NCBI RefSeq assembly: GCF_020386615.1
Contig: NZ_CP077769.1
Coordinates: 3,162,001-3,226,000, forward strand
Length of the DNA: 64,000 nt
Reading direction: 5' to 3'
Source of the DNA: Chitinophaga pendula
GTDB taxonomy: Bacteria; Bacteroidota; Bacteroidia; Chitinophagales; Chitinophagaceae
Positions 1 through 8,884 of this stretch are shown in pieces (the stretch's first letter is position 1; the number at the start of each line of letters is the position of its first letter). Position numbers and translations under genes: made by a program. The notes under the pieces are model-generated. The model saw nothing but the letters and a program-made list of their open reading frames with translations, did not search any database and had not been told where the DNA came from.

Positions 1-1
1 G

Positions 2-760
2 ACCACGCTCCTGTTACATCCTCCTGCTGTTCCCCGCCCGGCGGCATTATTGCCCCGGGCGAAAACCTATGGTAGCAAACATTTCCCTGAAATTGCGACC
101 TGGCTGGTATCCAAAGGTGATTTCAGGGCTACTGTCACCGCTTATGATGTCGAATATAAAATGAAGGCCGGTCATCCCAGTGGCGGCGCTTTATCCCTTT
201 TATGGCATAGTAAGGCCGGCCCTTTACTCACAGCCAGCATGAGCCGGTATCAACTGCAGGAAGGCCTGAACATGCAACGTAATGACGATCCGGAGGATAT
301 ATGCCTCACACCTGGTTTTGTATGGCGCTCCGGCAAAAACATCTTCCGCAATATACTGGACCTGCAGGGAGAGGTTGACGTACAGCAACAGGCAGATACG
401 CTGCTGTTCCACACACGTGCCCGGCTTGTAGATGAGCAGCAGCAGCCTGCTGACCATGCAATCTGCCATGTCAGTTATATTTTCAGCGAAGATAGTGTGA
501 CGATACAGGCAAAAGCAGATCATGAAGACGCTGTTTTTAGTATACCGCTGATCGCCAGTACTACAGAAACGGTAAAGCAGATCGATCCCCTGCAACTGAA
601 GATACGGAAAGCGCATGCGGTCGTGCAGGTCACTGCCAACGTACCTTTGGAGCTCCCCAGGGGTATAGAAGGCCGTACGTTCAATTTTGTACCGGGTATG
701 CAGGCATTACCAGTTCTATGTAAGGGCCGGGAGATACGCATGACGATCAAGATCGGGTAG
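2..760 (+). CDS. C-terminal part of a probable secreted polysaccharide-active protein (5' truncated)
   Basis: The frame is open from the first bases of the window to the TAG at 758-760, so this is the 3' end of a longer gene; the TTG at 50 is an internal codon, not a credible start. The visible part is about 250 residues with short alternating hydrophobic and polar stretches typical of a beta-sandwich, and no membrane segment. The pattern (a GHPSGGALSLLW stretch followed by many strand-like segments) reminds me of the C-terminal sandwich of heparinase II/III-type polysaccharide lyases and relatives of Bacteroidota, but the catalytic part lies outside the window. The coding assignment is solid; the family is a guess. 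A strong bidirectional terminator follows. Confidence 0.55.
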   Translation, partial: TTLLLHPPAVPRPAALLPRAKTYGSKHFPEIATWLVSKGDFRATVTAYDVEYKMKAGHPSGGALSLLWHSKAGPLLTASMSRYQLQEGLNMQRNDDPEDICLTPGFVWRSGKNIFRNILDLQGEVDVQQQADTLLFHTRARLVDEQQQPADHAICHVSYIFSEDSVTIQAKADHEDAVFSIPLIASTTETVKQIDPLQLKIRKAHAVVQVTANVPLELPRGIEGRTFNFVPGMQALPVLCKGREIRMTIKIG

Positions 761-773
761 CTATATCGGCTAT

Positions 774-815
774 AAAAAATAAGGGTTACCGCTGTTGTGG
801 TAACCCTTATTTTTT
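774..815. terminator. Bidirectional intrinsic terminator
   Basis: A perfect 17-bp inverted repeat: arm 774-790, 8-nt loop 791-798, arm 799-815. The arms start with an A run and end with a T run, so it works on both strands. It sits between two convergent genes and would stop both the truncated gene on the plus strand and the GH16 gene on the minus strand. Confidence 0.9.
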
Positions 816-831
816 ATCTGTGTTTTATTAA

Positions 832-3800
832 TTATTGGCGTAAGAGTTTGATGGTCTGGCGGCTACGTTCTGTGGTATGTGCTTCCAGTACGTAGATACC
901 TGAAGGTAAGGTACTGATATCGATCGTATACAGGCCGCCTGCTTTAGCGGTGGCGCCTGTCTGCTGGCGGGTGATAGCACGACCGTTGATATCGAATACG
1001 GTGACCTGGCGGAGGGGGCGATTGCTATACAGTTGTATCTGAGCGCCGGTGGCAGGATTGGGCAGTAAACGCAGCTGCCAGCCGGCATCATTGTTACCTG
1101 TTTTATCCTTACTCATTACGCTGCCGCTGGTGCTGTTGCCATATACTTCCAGCTCAAAAATAGAGTAACCGTATGCGGTGTTCCTGGCGGTACAATTGAC
1201 GCGGATATAGCGACCGGTGCCCGAGAGGCCGGTCCAGCTGTTTTCGAGGGAGGTATTGCCGGTAACGGTTTTCAGCGGGCTCCAGTTCTGCTGGTCGTTG
1301 GAGAGCTGTATCTCGTAGTCTTTGGCGGAGGCGGCTTCCCAGGTGATATTCACTTCGTTGATGTTATAGACAGCTCCGAGGTCTACGGTCAGGGAGTGCG
1401 GGCCATCTCCGAAGACGCTGGACCAGCGGGTGGCTTTGCTGCCATCTACGGCGCTTGCTGCAGGGGTGCCGGCATTTTCCGTTGTAGATGCTGTTGCCGG
1501 TTTATTGAGTGCCAGGTTATTCCTGGACGGTGTATCATTCAGCGAAGTGGTGTAGTAGATATTATCGATGAAGAAGTCTGCGGTGGCGGCAGGGGCATCG
1601 CCGGAGAAGGTAAATGCCTGGGTAATGGTAGTAAGGTCGACGCCGGAGAGTGTATTTACCGGTATGACTACCTGGTGCCATTGGCCATCCCGTAATAATC
1701 CCAGTTTTTGTTCGCCTGCGGCGAAGGCGATATCGCGCTGGCCATTCTGGGAGATCACGCTGAATTTGAATGCGCCCTGGTAACTGGTTTTAAACCAGAA
1801 TTTCAGGTATCCGTTGCTGAAAATGCTCAGGTTCCTGACATCGTGGGATACGCCCAATCCGAACCAGTTGGCGGCAGCGGCACGGAAGGCCATTACATTG
1901 GTTCCTTCCTGCGGTGCGGCCCCTGTGATGCCGGTAAGATTATTCCAAACATACAGATTGGCATCGAGACCATAGGTCAGTTTATCGGGTAAGGAAGCAT
2001 CATCGCTGTAGATGCCATAGCGGTCGGTAGTGATCCTGTTATCTCTTACGGTGAAAGTGACCGGAGCAGCAGTACCTGTGAGTTTACCGCTATCGAATAC
2101 TTTGGCGGTGATGGTGTACGTACCCTGGTCTACGTTATTCCAGGTGAAGGTGAAAGGCGCTTTATTTACCGTGCCCAGTAAGGTGCTACCATTGTAGAAC
2201 TCCACTTTGTAAATAACGCCATCATCGTTAATGGCTGTCTCGATATTTACTTTAGCCAGTTTGCGATACGGTGTGGTACTTGTAGGAGCCGTGATGCGGA
2301 TGGTGGGCGCGGTGTTGCCGGGGCGGGAGACCAGGACGGTCACTGGCTTGGAGGTAGTGGTCTTGCCCTGGTTGTCTGTTGCTTTAGCGGTGAGACGATA
2401 TATACCCGGTGTATTGTTATTCCAGGTGTAGTTGAATGGTGCAGTGGTTACGGTACCCAGGTAGTTATCGTTGCTGTAGAAGACTACTTTGCTGATGGTG
2501 CCATTGGGATCGCTTGCATTGGTCTGGATGGGTATGGCAGCCGGTGTGTTAAATACGGCTTCATTAGCAAGGTTCGTGATAGTGACACGCGGGGCAGGGT
2601 TGGCTGATACGCCGCCGGTGTAGTAGATATTATCTAGGAAAAAGTCCATAGTAGCAGCCGGGGCATCACCGGAGAGCATGAACAGTTGTGTGGTCAGGGA
2701 GAGGTCTTGTAATCCGAATGCGGAGATCGGGATGGATACTTCATGCCATTGTCCATCTCTTTGCAAGCCATATTCGTTCGTTCTGTTAAACTGTATCCAA
2801 CCTTCGCCGCCATCGGTAGCGATACCTACTTTGAAGTTGGCGGTGGAGCTGGTTTTCATATGGAATTTCAGTGTGCCATTTGCATAGTTGCTCATGTTTT
2901 TGGCATCGTTGGCGACACCTAGTCCGAACCAGTTGCCGGCGGCTGCACGGAAAGCCCATCCGTTGCTACCTTCAAAAGGCGCCGGTGCCGGTGTGATGTT
3001 GGTAATGTTATTCCACAGGAAAAGGTCTGCGCCGGCGCCGAAGGTCACTTTATCGTTGACAGCGGTATTGTCGGTGAAGATGCCGTAGTTGCCTTCGGGG
3101 GCATCGTCGCCATTTAGGAGGAGATTTTCATTGCGGGTAACGTCCTGGTATAGTTTGATGTAGTCGATCTCCATTCTGCCAGGCAATGCGGCGGTGATGC
3201 CGGCCGCGCTGTGTATACCGGTGTAGTTACCACCTACGGCCAGGTTGAGGATGATATAGAAAGGGTTTTGGAATGTTTCCAGGCCATTGCCGCCATCGAT
3301 AGCTATTTTATAGTAAGGAGCGTTATCCAGGAAGACGGTGATAAATGCCGGGTCCCATTCTACTTTGTACAAGTGGAAGTCGTTGTTTAGCTCTACGGCG
3401 GTGGTGGTATCTCTGCCATATTCTGCATGGCCGACGTATCCACCCGGGATATTGGCCCACCAGTGTGAGGTGCCACGTACGGTACGATTTACGGTGCCGG
3501 CGCTGATGGAGGCAGCGGCGCCGATCTCGAGGATGTCGATCTCGCCGTTCTTAGGCCAGGTGCCACCGGTGGCGCCCAGTAGCCAGAATGCCGGCCAGAG
3601 GCCATTAGCTACGCGGGGTACTTTGATCCTGGCTTCCAGGGCGCCATAGCGGAAGGCTACCCTGCCAGCAGTTTTGATACGACCGGAGGTAAAAGGTTTG
3701 CCCCCCATATCTTCCCGGCGGGCTTCGATGACCAGGCTACCACCTTCTAACCGGACATTGGAAGAGCGGTTAGTATAGTATTCCAGTTCCTGGTTTCCCC

Positions 3801-4002
3801 AACCGCAGTTGCCTTTGTTGCAGCCGTCGCCGACTTCGTAGGTCCAATATTGGGGATTTAAGGTGGTGCCATTAAATTGATCTTCCCATACCAGTTTCCG
3901 CTGGGCATGAGAGGTGAGGGTTAATGATGTGAGTATCAGTGTAACGACGCAAATAAGGCTGCTGCCTAGCGGCAGGCTAACAAGGGAGGTGTGTTTTTTC
4001 AT
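832..4002 (-). CDS. Secreted GH16 endo-beta-glucanase with Ig, discoidin and T9SS sorting domains
   Basis: A 1056-residue secreted glycoside hydrolase, probably cutting beta-1,3 or beta-1,3/1,4-glucan outside the cell. A signal peptide ends near residue 33 (SHA). The GH16 domain spans about 36-288, with the catalytic motif GEIDILEIG holding Glu154, Asp156 and Glu159. Then come a jelly-roll-like module (about 295-465), two Ig-like domains (468-562, 563-655), a second copy of the jelly-roll-like module (660-815), an F5/8 type C discoidin (CBM32-like) domain (830-965), and a type A T9SS sorting domain beginning LPNP near 985. The two ~165-residue modules share a WNN...W/MAFRAAA.NWFGLGV core and both end in DFF(L/I)DNIYYT, so they arose by duplication. 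It is transcribed alone and convergent with the preceding gene. Exact glucan specificity cannot be read from the sequence. Confidence 0.93.
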   Translation of the reverse strand: MKKHTSLVSLPLGSSLICVVTLILTSLTLTSHAQRKLVWEDQFNGTTLNPQYWTYEVGDGCNKGNCGWGNQELEYYTNRSSNVRLEGGSLVIEARREDMGGKPFTSGRIKTAGRVAFRYGALEARIKVPRVANGLWPAFWLLGATGGTWPKNGEIDILEIGAAASISAGTVNRTVRGTSHWWANIPGGYVGHAEYGRDTTTAVELNNDFHLYKVEWDPAFITVFLDNAPYYKIAIDGGNGLETFQNPFYIILNLAVGGNYTGIHSAAGITAALPGRMEIDYIKLYQDVTRNENLLLNGDDAPEGNYGIFTDNTAVNDKVTFGAGADLFLWNNITNITPAPAPFEGSNGWAFRAAAGNWFGLGVANDAKNMSNYANGTLKFHMKTSSTANFKVGIATDGGEGWIQFNRTNEYGLQRDGQWHEVSIPISAFGLQDLSLTTQLFMLSGDAPAATMDFFLDNIYYTGGVSANPAPRVTITNLANEAVFNTPAAIPIQTNASDPNGTISKVVFYSNDNYLGTVTTAPFNYTWNNNTPGIYRLTAKATDNQGKTTTSKPVTVLVSRPGNTAPTIRITAPTSTTPYRKLAKVNIETAINDDGVIYKVEFYNGSTLLGTVNKAPFTFTWNNVDQGTYTITAKVFDSGKLTGTAAPVTFTVRDNRITTDRYGIYSDDASLPDKLTYGLDANLYVWNNLTGITGAAPQEGTNVMAFRAAAANWFGLGVSHDVRNLSIFSNGYLKFWFKTSYQGAFKFSVISQNGQRDIAFAAGEQKLGLLRDGQWHQVVIPVNTLSGVDLTTITQAFTFSGDAPAATADFFIDNIYYTTSLNDTPSRNNLALNKPATASTTENAGTPAASAVDGSKATRWSSVFGDGPHSLTVDLGAVYNINEVNITWEAASAKDYEIQLSNDQQNWSPLKTVTGNTSLENSWTGLSGTGRYIRVNCTARNTAYGYSIFELEVYGNSTSGSVMSKDKTGNNDAGWQLRLLPNPATGAQIQLYSNRPLRQVTVFDINGRAITRQQTGATAKAGGLYTIDISTLPSGIYVLEAHTTERSRQTIKLLRQ

Positions 4003-4196
4003 ACTACGTGATTTAATGCATAATGGAATTCTAGCTTGGACCGGGAGGGGCCAGCAATGGTGATATTTTACAAAACGGTTTTGTGGAGACGGCGGGAATG
4101 GAGCAAAGCGCTACGAATATCTACGTTTTCACTGCGGAGGCACTGCATGTCCAGAAAAGTGTGACCCGACAGACGAGGGGCGTAAGACAAAATAAA

Positions 4197-4228
4197 TTTG
4201 GAATACAAACCGATCGGTCTTATCTTTG
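4197..4228 (+). promoter_or_regulatory. Bacteroidota promoter with a TetR-type operator in its spacer
   Basis: The -33 element TTTG lies at 4197-4200, a 20-nt spacer follows, and the -7 element TATCTTTG lies at 4221-4228 (consensus TAnnTTTG). The spacer holds the perfect palindrome ACCGATCGGT at 4209-4218. The same layout, down to an identical -7 octamer, occurs before the tetR gene at 39544-39574. Bound repressor would cover both elements. The nearest downstream gene is the SDR at 4494, 265 nt away, with a second operator and a terminator-like hairpin between. Confidence 0.7.
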
Positions 4229-4332
4229 TTATCACCAAAGTCTCCAGGGAGCAATTGCGCTGGTATTTAGAGAAGGTAACAATCTATTAAAATGCTATAG
4301 AATAGGTATTTTAGAATTTATTTCCGAGTAAT

Positions 4333-4344
4333 CCTGTTAACAGG
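4333..4344. promoter_or_regulatory. 12-bp palindrome in the leader
   Basis: CCTGTTAACAGG is a perfect 12-bp palindrome between the two TetR-type operators. It could be a further protein-binding site, or chance. Confidence 0.25.
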
Positions 4345-4380
4345 TTAATAGGTATGCTCGTTTTTTTTGCCTCAGCAAAA

Positions 4381-4390
4381 ACCGATCGGT
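4381..4390. promoter_or_regulatory. Second TetR-type operator before the SDR gene
   Basis: ACCGATCGGT occurs again here. The match to the first site extends outward: both read AA before the core and CT.AT after it. A TTTG lies upstream at 4366-4369, but the -7 region (TAATCATT) is a poor match, so this may be an auxiliary operator or a weak second promoter. Confidence 0.6.
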
Positions 4391-4428
4391 CTAATCATTT
4401 ACACACTACATATTTTATACGCAACGCG

Positions 4429-4462
4429 GTACCGTAGCCGCTGGTGTTACGGTACTTTTTTT
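4429..4462 (+). terminator. Terminator-like hairpin in the leader of the SDR gene
   Basis: GTACCGTA (4429-4436) pairs with TACGGTAC (4448-4455) and is followed by a run of seven T. It lies between the TetR-regulated promoter and the SDR start at 4494. It would end a roughly 230-nt transcript, or act as an attenuator, or simply insulate the gene, which may have its own weak promoter in the T-rich stretch after it. Confidence 0.55.
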
Positions 4463-4493
4463 ACATTTTTAATCATCCTTAATTAAAAAAACA

Positions 4494-5231
4494 ATGAACA
4501 CAGACAATAAGACGGTCCTGGTTACAGGCGGAGGGGCTGGTATTGGGTTGGCCATTGCGACTGCATTTGCGGAGCGAGGTAATAAAGTGATTATCGTTGG
4601 CCGTGATGCGAAGAAATTGCAGGCGGCGGAACAGCGGTCAGCGCATATCACCGGTGTGGCCTGCGATATCAGTGATGTTGCGCAGGTGGATAAGCTGGTA
4701 AAGCTGGTAGCGGAAGATCTTGGCGGTATTGATATCCTGGTGAACAATGCAGGGGTGTTGCTGGCAAGGCCGGGTATGCCTGATATTTATGAGAAAAGTA
4801 AGGCGGAGTTTGAGATCAACTTCTTTTCGGTTATACGTTTGACAGATCAGTTGTTACCGTTATTACGGCAGCGGCCGGAAGCAGCCATTGTGAATGTATC
4901 TTCTGCGACAGCATTTTCTCCGCTGGTAGGTGCCCCATCTTACAGTGCCAGTAAGGCTGCTTTACACAGCTATACACGGAGTCTGCGTCTTATTCTATCC
5001 AGAGAAGCGCCGCAGCTGAAGGTATTTGAGGTGCTGCCCGGGTATGTAGATACGGATATGGCCAGCGCCATTACGTCGCAAAAGATGAATGCGTCGGATC
5101 TGGCACAGGAATTACTGGACGGACTTCACGGTGATCAGCTGGAAATATTTCCTGGCCCGGCGAAAGAATACTATCCACAATTCCTGGCTGCACCGCTGGC
5201 ATTTGCTGCTGCATTTAATGGTCTTGCCTAA
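4494..5231 (+). CDS. Short-chain dehydrogenase/reductase (SDR)
   Basis: A 245-residue classical SDR: an NAD(P)-dependent oxidoreductase with a Rossmann fold and unknown substrate. The cofactor motif TGGGAGIG is at the N-terminus, NNAG follows in strand 4, and the catalytic SYSASK motif (Tyr and Lys) lies about two thirds along. The product resembles the DltE-type SDRs common in Bacteroidota. The ATG at 4494 has an A-rich leader and no Shine-Dalgarno, as is normal in this phylum. The upstream region carries two operators like those around the TetR gene at 39 kb, which itself sits beside another SDR, so it is probably induced by a small molecule or by stress. Confidence 0.85.
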   Translation: MNTDNKTVLVTGGGAGIGLAIATAFAERGNKVIIVGRDAKKLQAAEQRSAHITGVACDISDVAQVDKLVKLVAEDLGGIDILVNNAGVLLARPGMPDIYEKSKAEFEINFFSVIRLTDQLLPLLRQRPEAAIVNVSSATAFSPLVGAPSYSASKAALHSYTRSLRLILSREAPQLKVFEVLPGYVDTDMASAITSQKMNASDLAQELLDGLHGDQLEIFPGPAKEYYPQFLAAPLAFAAAFNGLA

Positions 5232-5576
5232 TAAATGTAGATCTGACATCTTTGGGAGAAGTATTGGATCACGGGGGATCGCATCCATTTTGGGGGCGGT
5301 CCTCTTTTTGCTTTCAAAAATATCTGGTTGGAATACAATGTCTTAGTCTGTTTGTCATTTTCATGCATATACAAGCAATTAAAAAAATACTATTTTAGCG
5401 ACTGAACAACCTGTAAAAAAGAGCTAAGCCTGGTCCATATCTGCTTCTTTTTTATTGAAAACCTTGCGTGTAAACAGCCCGGATAGGCGGAATTTCCATA
5501 CAATTACCTGATTTGAAAACCTTTAGTCTATACCAATCCTGGAACACGTTCACTCAACCTGTTTAAAACCATTCTC
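5232..5576. other. Intergenic region, no gene seen
   Basis: 345 bp, AT-rich in its second half. I see no convincing terminator or clean TAnnTTTG promoter. It must hold the promoter of the downstream dehydrogenase gene. Confidence 0.5.
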
Positions 5577-8500
5577 ATGCACTATCGTTTACTAAAATTC
5601 CATCTTAGTGGTTACCTACGTCTGCGCCAAATGGTCTGCGTATGTTTTATTCTATTCTCAGGTCTTTTTTATCATCCTGTATCGGCACAGCTGCCGGCAG
5701 GATTTGTTGCCAAGAAGCTAACCGGCGATGTCATCAATGAAGCGACTGCTATGGCACATGCCAGTGACGGCAGGATCTTTATTGCAGAACGATCCGGCCG
5801 GGTGAAAGTATGGCAGAACGATGTAGTTAGTACTGTACATACGGTGACTACCACTACTGCATCAGAGCAGGGATTGCTGGGCATTACACTGCATCCTCAG
5901 TTTGCCACGAACGGGAAATGTTACATCTTCTACACTAATCCGGGGATGACGCGACATTACCTGGATATCATCGTGATCAATACGGCCAACCAGGTGACGG
6001 GTGTAACGCGGGTGATGGAGTTTGATCCGATCATCAACGGCTTTCATAACGGCGGGGCGTTGTTATTCAGAAACGGGCTGCTGTATATCGCTATTGGTGA
6101 AAGCAACTCCCCTGCGGAGTCCAACAAATTGGACACTTATCGTGGCAAGGTGTTACGGTTGACGGAGAATGGTGATCCGGCACCCGGTAACCCTTATTAC
6201 AATGAAGCAGGTGCGAGCCGCCAAAAAAGAAGTATCTGGGCGATAGGGTTCCGGAACCCCTGGCGTATGAGCCTGGACCCCGTATCACAAAAGTTGTTCG
6301 TCATTGACGTAGGCGGGAACTATGAAGAGATCAATGACGTCACCAACCCTGATCCTGCCAAGAACTATGATTACGGGTGGGAACAGCGGGGCCGGACGGG
6401 ACCGGAGCAGCCGGCTACTACTATTGCTCCTGCTTTCTATTACGGCCATAGCGGCTGGGGATGTGCGATCACGACAGCCCTGTTCTTTAACCCACCTGCG
6501 ACCAACTATCCGGCGCAATATCGCAACCGTTTTTATTTCTCCGACTGGTGTGCACAATGGCTACGCAGTGTGGATGCTTCTAATCCGGGTGCGGGCTGGC
6601 AGGAATTCGCCAGCGGAGGCTTTGGTTCTGTGCTCGGCACCAGTGTAGGCATAGACGGTAACATCTACTATGTGAGGTATAATTCCACCGGTAGTATCTG
6701 GCGGATCGAGTATGCTAACAATCAGGCACCTACGATCGTGAACCAGCCGGTGAGCCAGACGGTAGTTGCCGGTGATCCGGTTACGTTCAGCGTATCGGCA
6801 TCGGGAGCTACTCCCCTGAGCTATCAGTGGCAGCGTAATGGCGTCAACATTGCTGGTGCTACCGGTACCAGCTATACGATCAATGCAGTGGCAGCGGCAG
6901 ATGCAGCCAATTACCGTTGTGTAGTGACTAATCCAAGCGGTACGGTTAACAGCCAGGAAGCACGCCTGACGGTGCAGCCATTCAATGCCCGGCCGGTGCC
7001 CAAGATCATTACGCCCGTGTCTTCCCTCACCTGGAATGCGTTGGATGTGGTGAATTTTTCGGGCAGTGCGAGTGATCCGGAAGACGGTGAGTTGCCTGCA
7101 TCGGCGTTTAGCTGGGAAGTGCGCTTCTTCCATAAGGACAGTCCTACCAGTGAGCACTGGCATCCGGGCCCTGTTGTACCCGGCGGTATCAAATCCGGCA
7201 GTTTCGTAGCCGACAATGGCGGTGAATCTTCTCCGAATATCTGGTTCCGTGTATTACTTACCGTTACAGACTCTCAGGGAAGGACCGGAGTAGACTCTGT
7301 AGATATACAACCCAACAAGGTGATACTGACGGCGGCGGCTAACGTTGCGGGTCTCAAGCTGGTATTGGGTACGGAAGGTGTAGCCCCCTTCTCCAAAACC
7401 TTTGTTGTCAATACTGCCCTTGCCTTACAAGCTAACGGGCCGCAGGTGCTCGGTAATAACTCGTATACTTTCAGTTCCTGGAATCATGGCGGACCTGCCA
7501 GTCAATCGCTGCGGGTACCGGCCGTCAACACGACTTACACGGCTAATTATACCGCTACTGGGCTGGTGCAGGCACCTTATACGGGCACGCCTGTTGCTAT
7601 ACCCGGTAAGATAGAGGCGGAGAATTTTGACAAGGGAGGAGAAGGCATTGCGTATCATGACTCCAGCCCGGGTAATGCGGGTAACAATTACCGTACGACG
7701 GAAGATGTGGATATAGAACCCTGTGCGGAAGGCGGATACAATATAGGATATGTAGCTACCGGTGAATGGCTGGAATATACGGTAAATGTGACAGCCCCCG
7801 GTGTATATACAGTGGCTGTACGTGTAGCAGCTCCCGGCGCCGGCCGTTCATTCCATCTGGAGCTGGATGGACAAAATATCTCCGGTACTGTTGCGGTACC
7901 TAGTACGGGAGGCTTCCAGGCCTGGCAGACGGTAACAGTAACCACCCCGGCACTGACCACTGGCGTGAAAGTGTTGCGGCTGGTATTGGATGCCAATGAC
8001 TTCAACGTGAACTATTTGACCTTTAGTAATGGCGGATCGCCATCGGCCAGTAAGTTCATCCCCGGACGCATAGAAGCGGAGTCTTATGACGAAATGAGCG
8101 GTGTGCAAAAAGAAGGCACCAGCGATACAGGTGGCGGAGAAAATATTGGCTGGATAGATAACGGAGACTGGATGGATTACCTCGTAAATGTACGTACGGC
8201 CGGCACTTATACGGTTCAATTCAGGGTATCCAGTGCGCCTGGCGGCGGTCAGCTGCAATTGCGTTCCGGCGATAATGTATTGACCACACAGAACATTGCC
8301 GGCACGGGTGGCTGGCAATCATGGACGACACTTACCGCAACTGTCAACCTGCCCGCAGGCGACCAGACCCTGCGTATATATGCAGCAGCTGGTAACTGGA
8401 ATTTCAACTGGATGGAATTTACCAGTCCCAGTGGCGACCATCCTCCTCAACAGCAAGGAGTTGTGTTGTATCCCAACCCGGTACACACGGTATTGACGGT

Positions 8501-8675
8501 AACGCCTTTGGGGAAAGACGGTAAATATATCATCATCAATGCGGCCAATAACCAGCAAACGACCGTCAGGGCTGCTGATGGTAAGCTAGATGTAAGCCGG
8601 CTGGCACCCGGCACTTATATTTTGCGTTTCCAGGATGGCAATAAGGCCATTAGCAAAAAATTCATCAAACTCTGA
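5577..8675 (+). CDS. Secreted glucose/sorbosone dehydrogenase-like beta-propeller with Ig, two CBM6 and T9SS domains
   Basis: A 1032-residue secreted protein, probably a sugar or polysaccharide oxidoreductase (PQQ-type propeller family) acting outside the cell. A signal peptide ends at SAQ near residue 38; Met19 is an alternative start that gives a more typical length. The GSDH propeller covers about 40-385, with the conserved family stretches HNGG, YRGKVLRL and FRNPWRM. Then follow an Ig-like domain (386-470), a PKD-like and linker region (about 472-670), two CBM6 modules (about 675-820 and 825-950, each opening with IPG.IEAE) and a type A T9SS sorting domain (YPNP, last 75 residues). The CBM6 pair suggests binding to xylan, glucan or agar-like chains. 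It is transcribed alone and ends in a strong terminator. PQQ dependence is inferred from family only. Confidence 0.88.
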   Translation: MHYRLLKFHLSGYLRLRQMVCVCFILFSGLFYHPVSAQLPAGFVAKKLTGDVINEATAMAHASDGRIFIAERSGRVKVWQNDVVSTVHTVTTTTASEQGLLGITLHPQFATNGKCYIFYTNPGMTRHYLDIIVINTANQVTGVTRVMEFDPIINGFHNGGALLFRNGLLYIAIGESNSPAESNKLDTYRGKVLRLTENGDPAPGNPYYNEAGASRQKRSIWAIGFRNPWRMSLDPVSQKLFVIDVGGNYEEINDVTNPDPAKNYDYGWEQRGRTGPEQPATTIAPAFYYGHSGWGCAITTALFFNPPATNYPAQYRNRFYFSDWCAQWLRSVDASNPGAGWQEFASGGFGSVLGTSVGIDGNIYYVRYNSTGSIWRIEYANNQAPTIVNQPVSQTVVAGDPVTFSVSASGATPLSYQWQRNGVNIAGATGTSYTINAVAAADAANYRCVVTNPSGTVNSQEARLTVQPFNARPVPKIITPVSSLTWNALDVVNFSGSASDPEDGELPASAFSWEVRFFHKDSPTSEHWHPGPVVPGGIKSGSFVADNGGESSPNIWFRVLLTVTDSQGRTGVDSVDIQPNKVILTAAANVAGLKLVLGTEGVAPFSKTFVVNTALALQANGPQVLGNNSYTFSSWNHGGPASQSLRVPAVNTTYTANYTATGLVQAPYTGTPVAIPGKIEAENFDKGGEGIAYHDSSPGNAGNNYRTTEDVDIEPCAEGGYNIGYVATGEWLEYTVNVTAPGVYTVAVRVAAPGAGRSFHLELDGQNISGTVAVPSTGGFQAWQTVTVTTPALTTGVKVLRLVLDANDFNVNYLTFSNGGSPSASKFIPGRIEAESYDEMSGVQKEGTSDTGGGENIGWIDNGDWMDYLVNVRTAGTYTVQFRVSSAPGGGQLQLRSGDNVLTTQNIAGTGGWQSWTTLTATVNLPAGDQTLRIYAAAGNWNFNWMEFTSPSGDHPPQQQGVVLYPNPVHTVLTVTPLGKDGKYIIINAANNQQTTVRAADGKLDVSRLAPGTYILRFQDGNKAISKKFIKL

Positions 8676-8696
8676 TCTGGTCATTAATTATAAGCG

Positions 8697-8727
8697 GCGG
8701 CCGGTCTTAAAGACCGGCCGCTTTTTT
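8697..8727 (+). terminator. Intrinsic terminator
   Basis: GC-rich 12-bp arms (8697-8708 and 8710-8721) are followed by a run of T. It stops transcription of the dehydrogenase-like gene. Confidence 0.88.
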
Positions 8728-8744
8728 ATACCTGGAAAAAAACA

Positions 8745-8776
8745 TTTTCGCAAGCAAATACTTGCGCTTATATTTA
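8745..8776 (+). promoter_or_regulatory. Promoter of the AHSA1 gene with an inverted repeat in its spacer
   Basis: The -7 element TATATTTA is at 8769-8776 and a TTTT -33-like element at 8745-8748, 20 nt apart. Between them lies CGCAAG-N6-CTTGCG (8749-8766), a perfect 6-bp inverted repeat placed where a repressor would block the polymerase. This also argues that translation starts downstream at 8885 rather than at the TTG at 8762. Confidence 0.5.
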
Positions 8777-8884
8777 CAAGACGAGATGTATTACAGGAGA
8801 TCACCGTTTAACTGTCGGCTGATGCTGAAACAGCCGTACAATCAAGGGATCAATACCCAACAAATACCGCCTAAAAAACTACTC

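Noticed and set aside
4083..4331. 82-codon frame before the SDR gene
   Set aside because: It runs through the promoter and operator at 4197-4228 and shows no family features. It is not a credible gene.
8762..8884. Longer N-terminus for the AHSA1 protein
   Set aside because: The extra 41 codons begin at TTG inside the promoter elements and have no family similarity.
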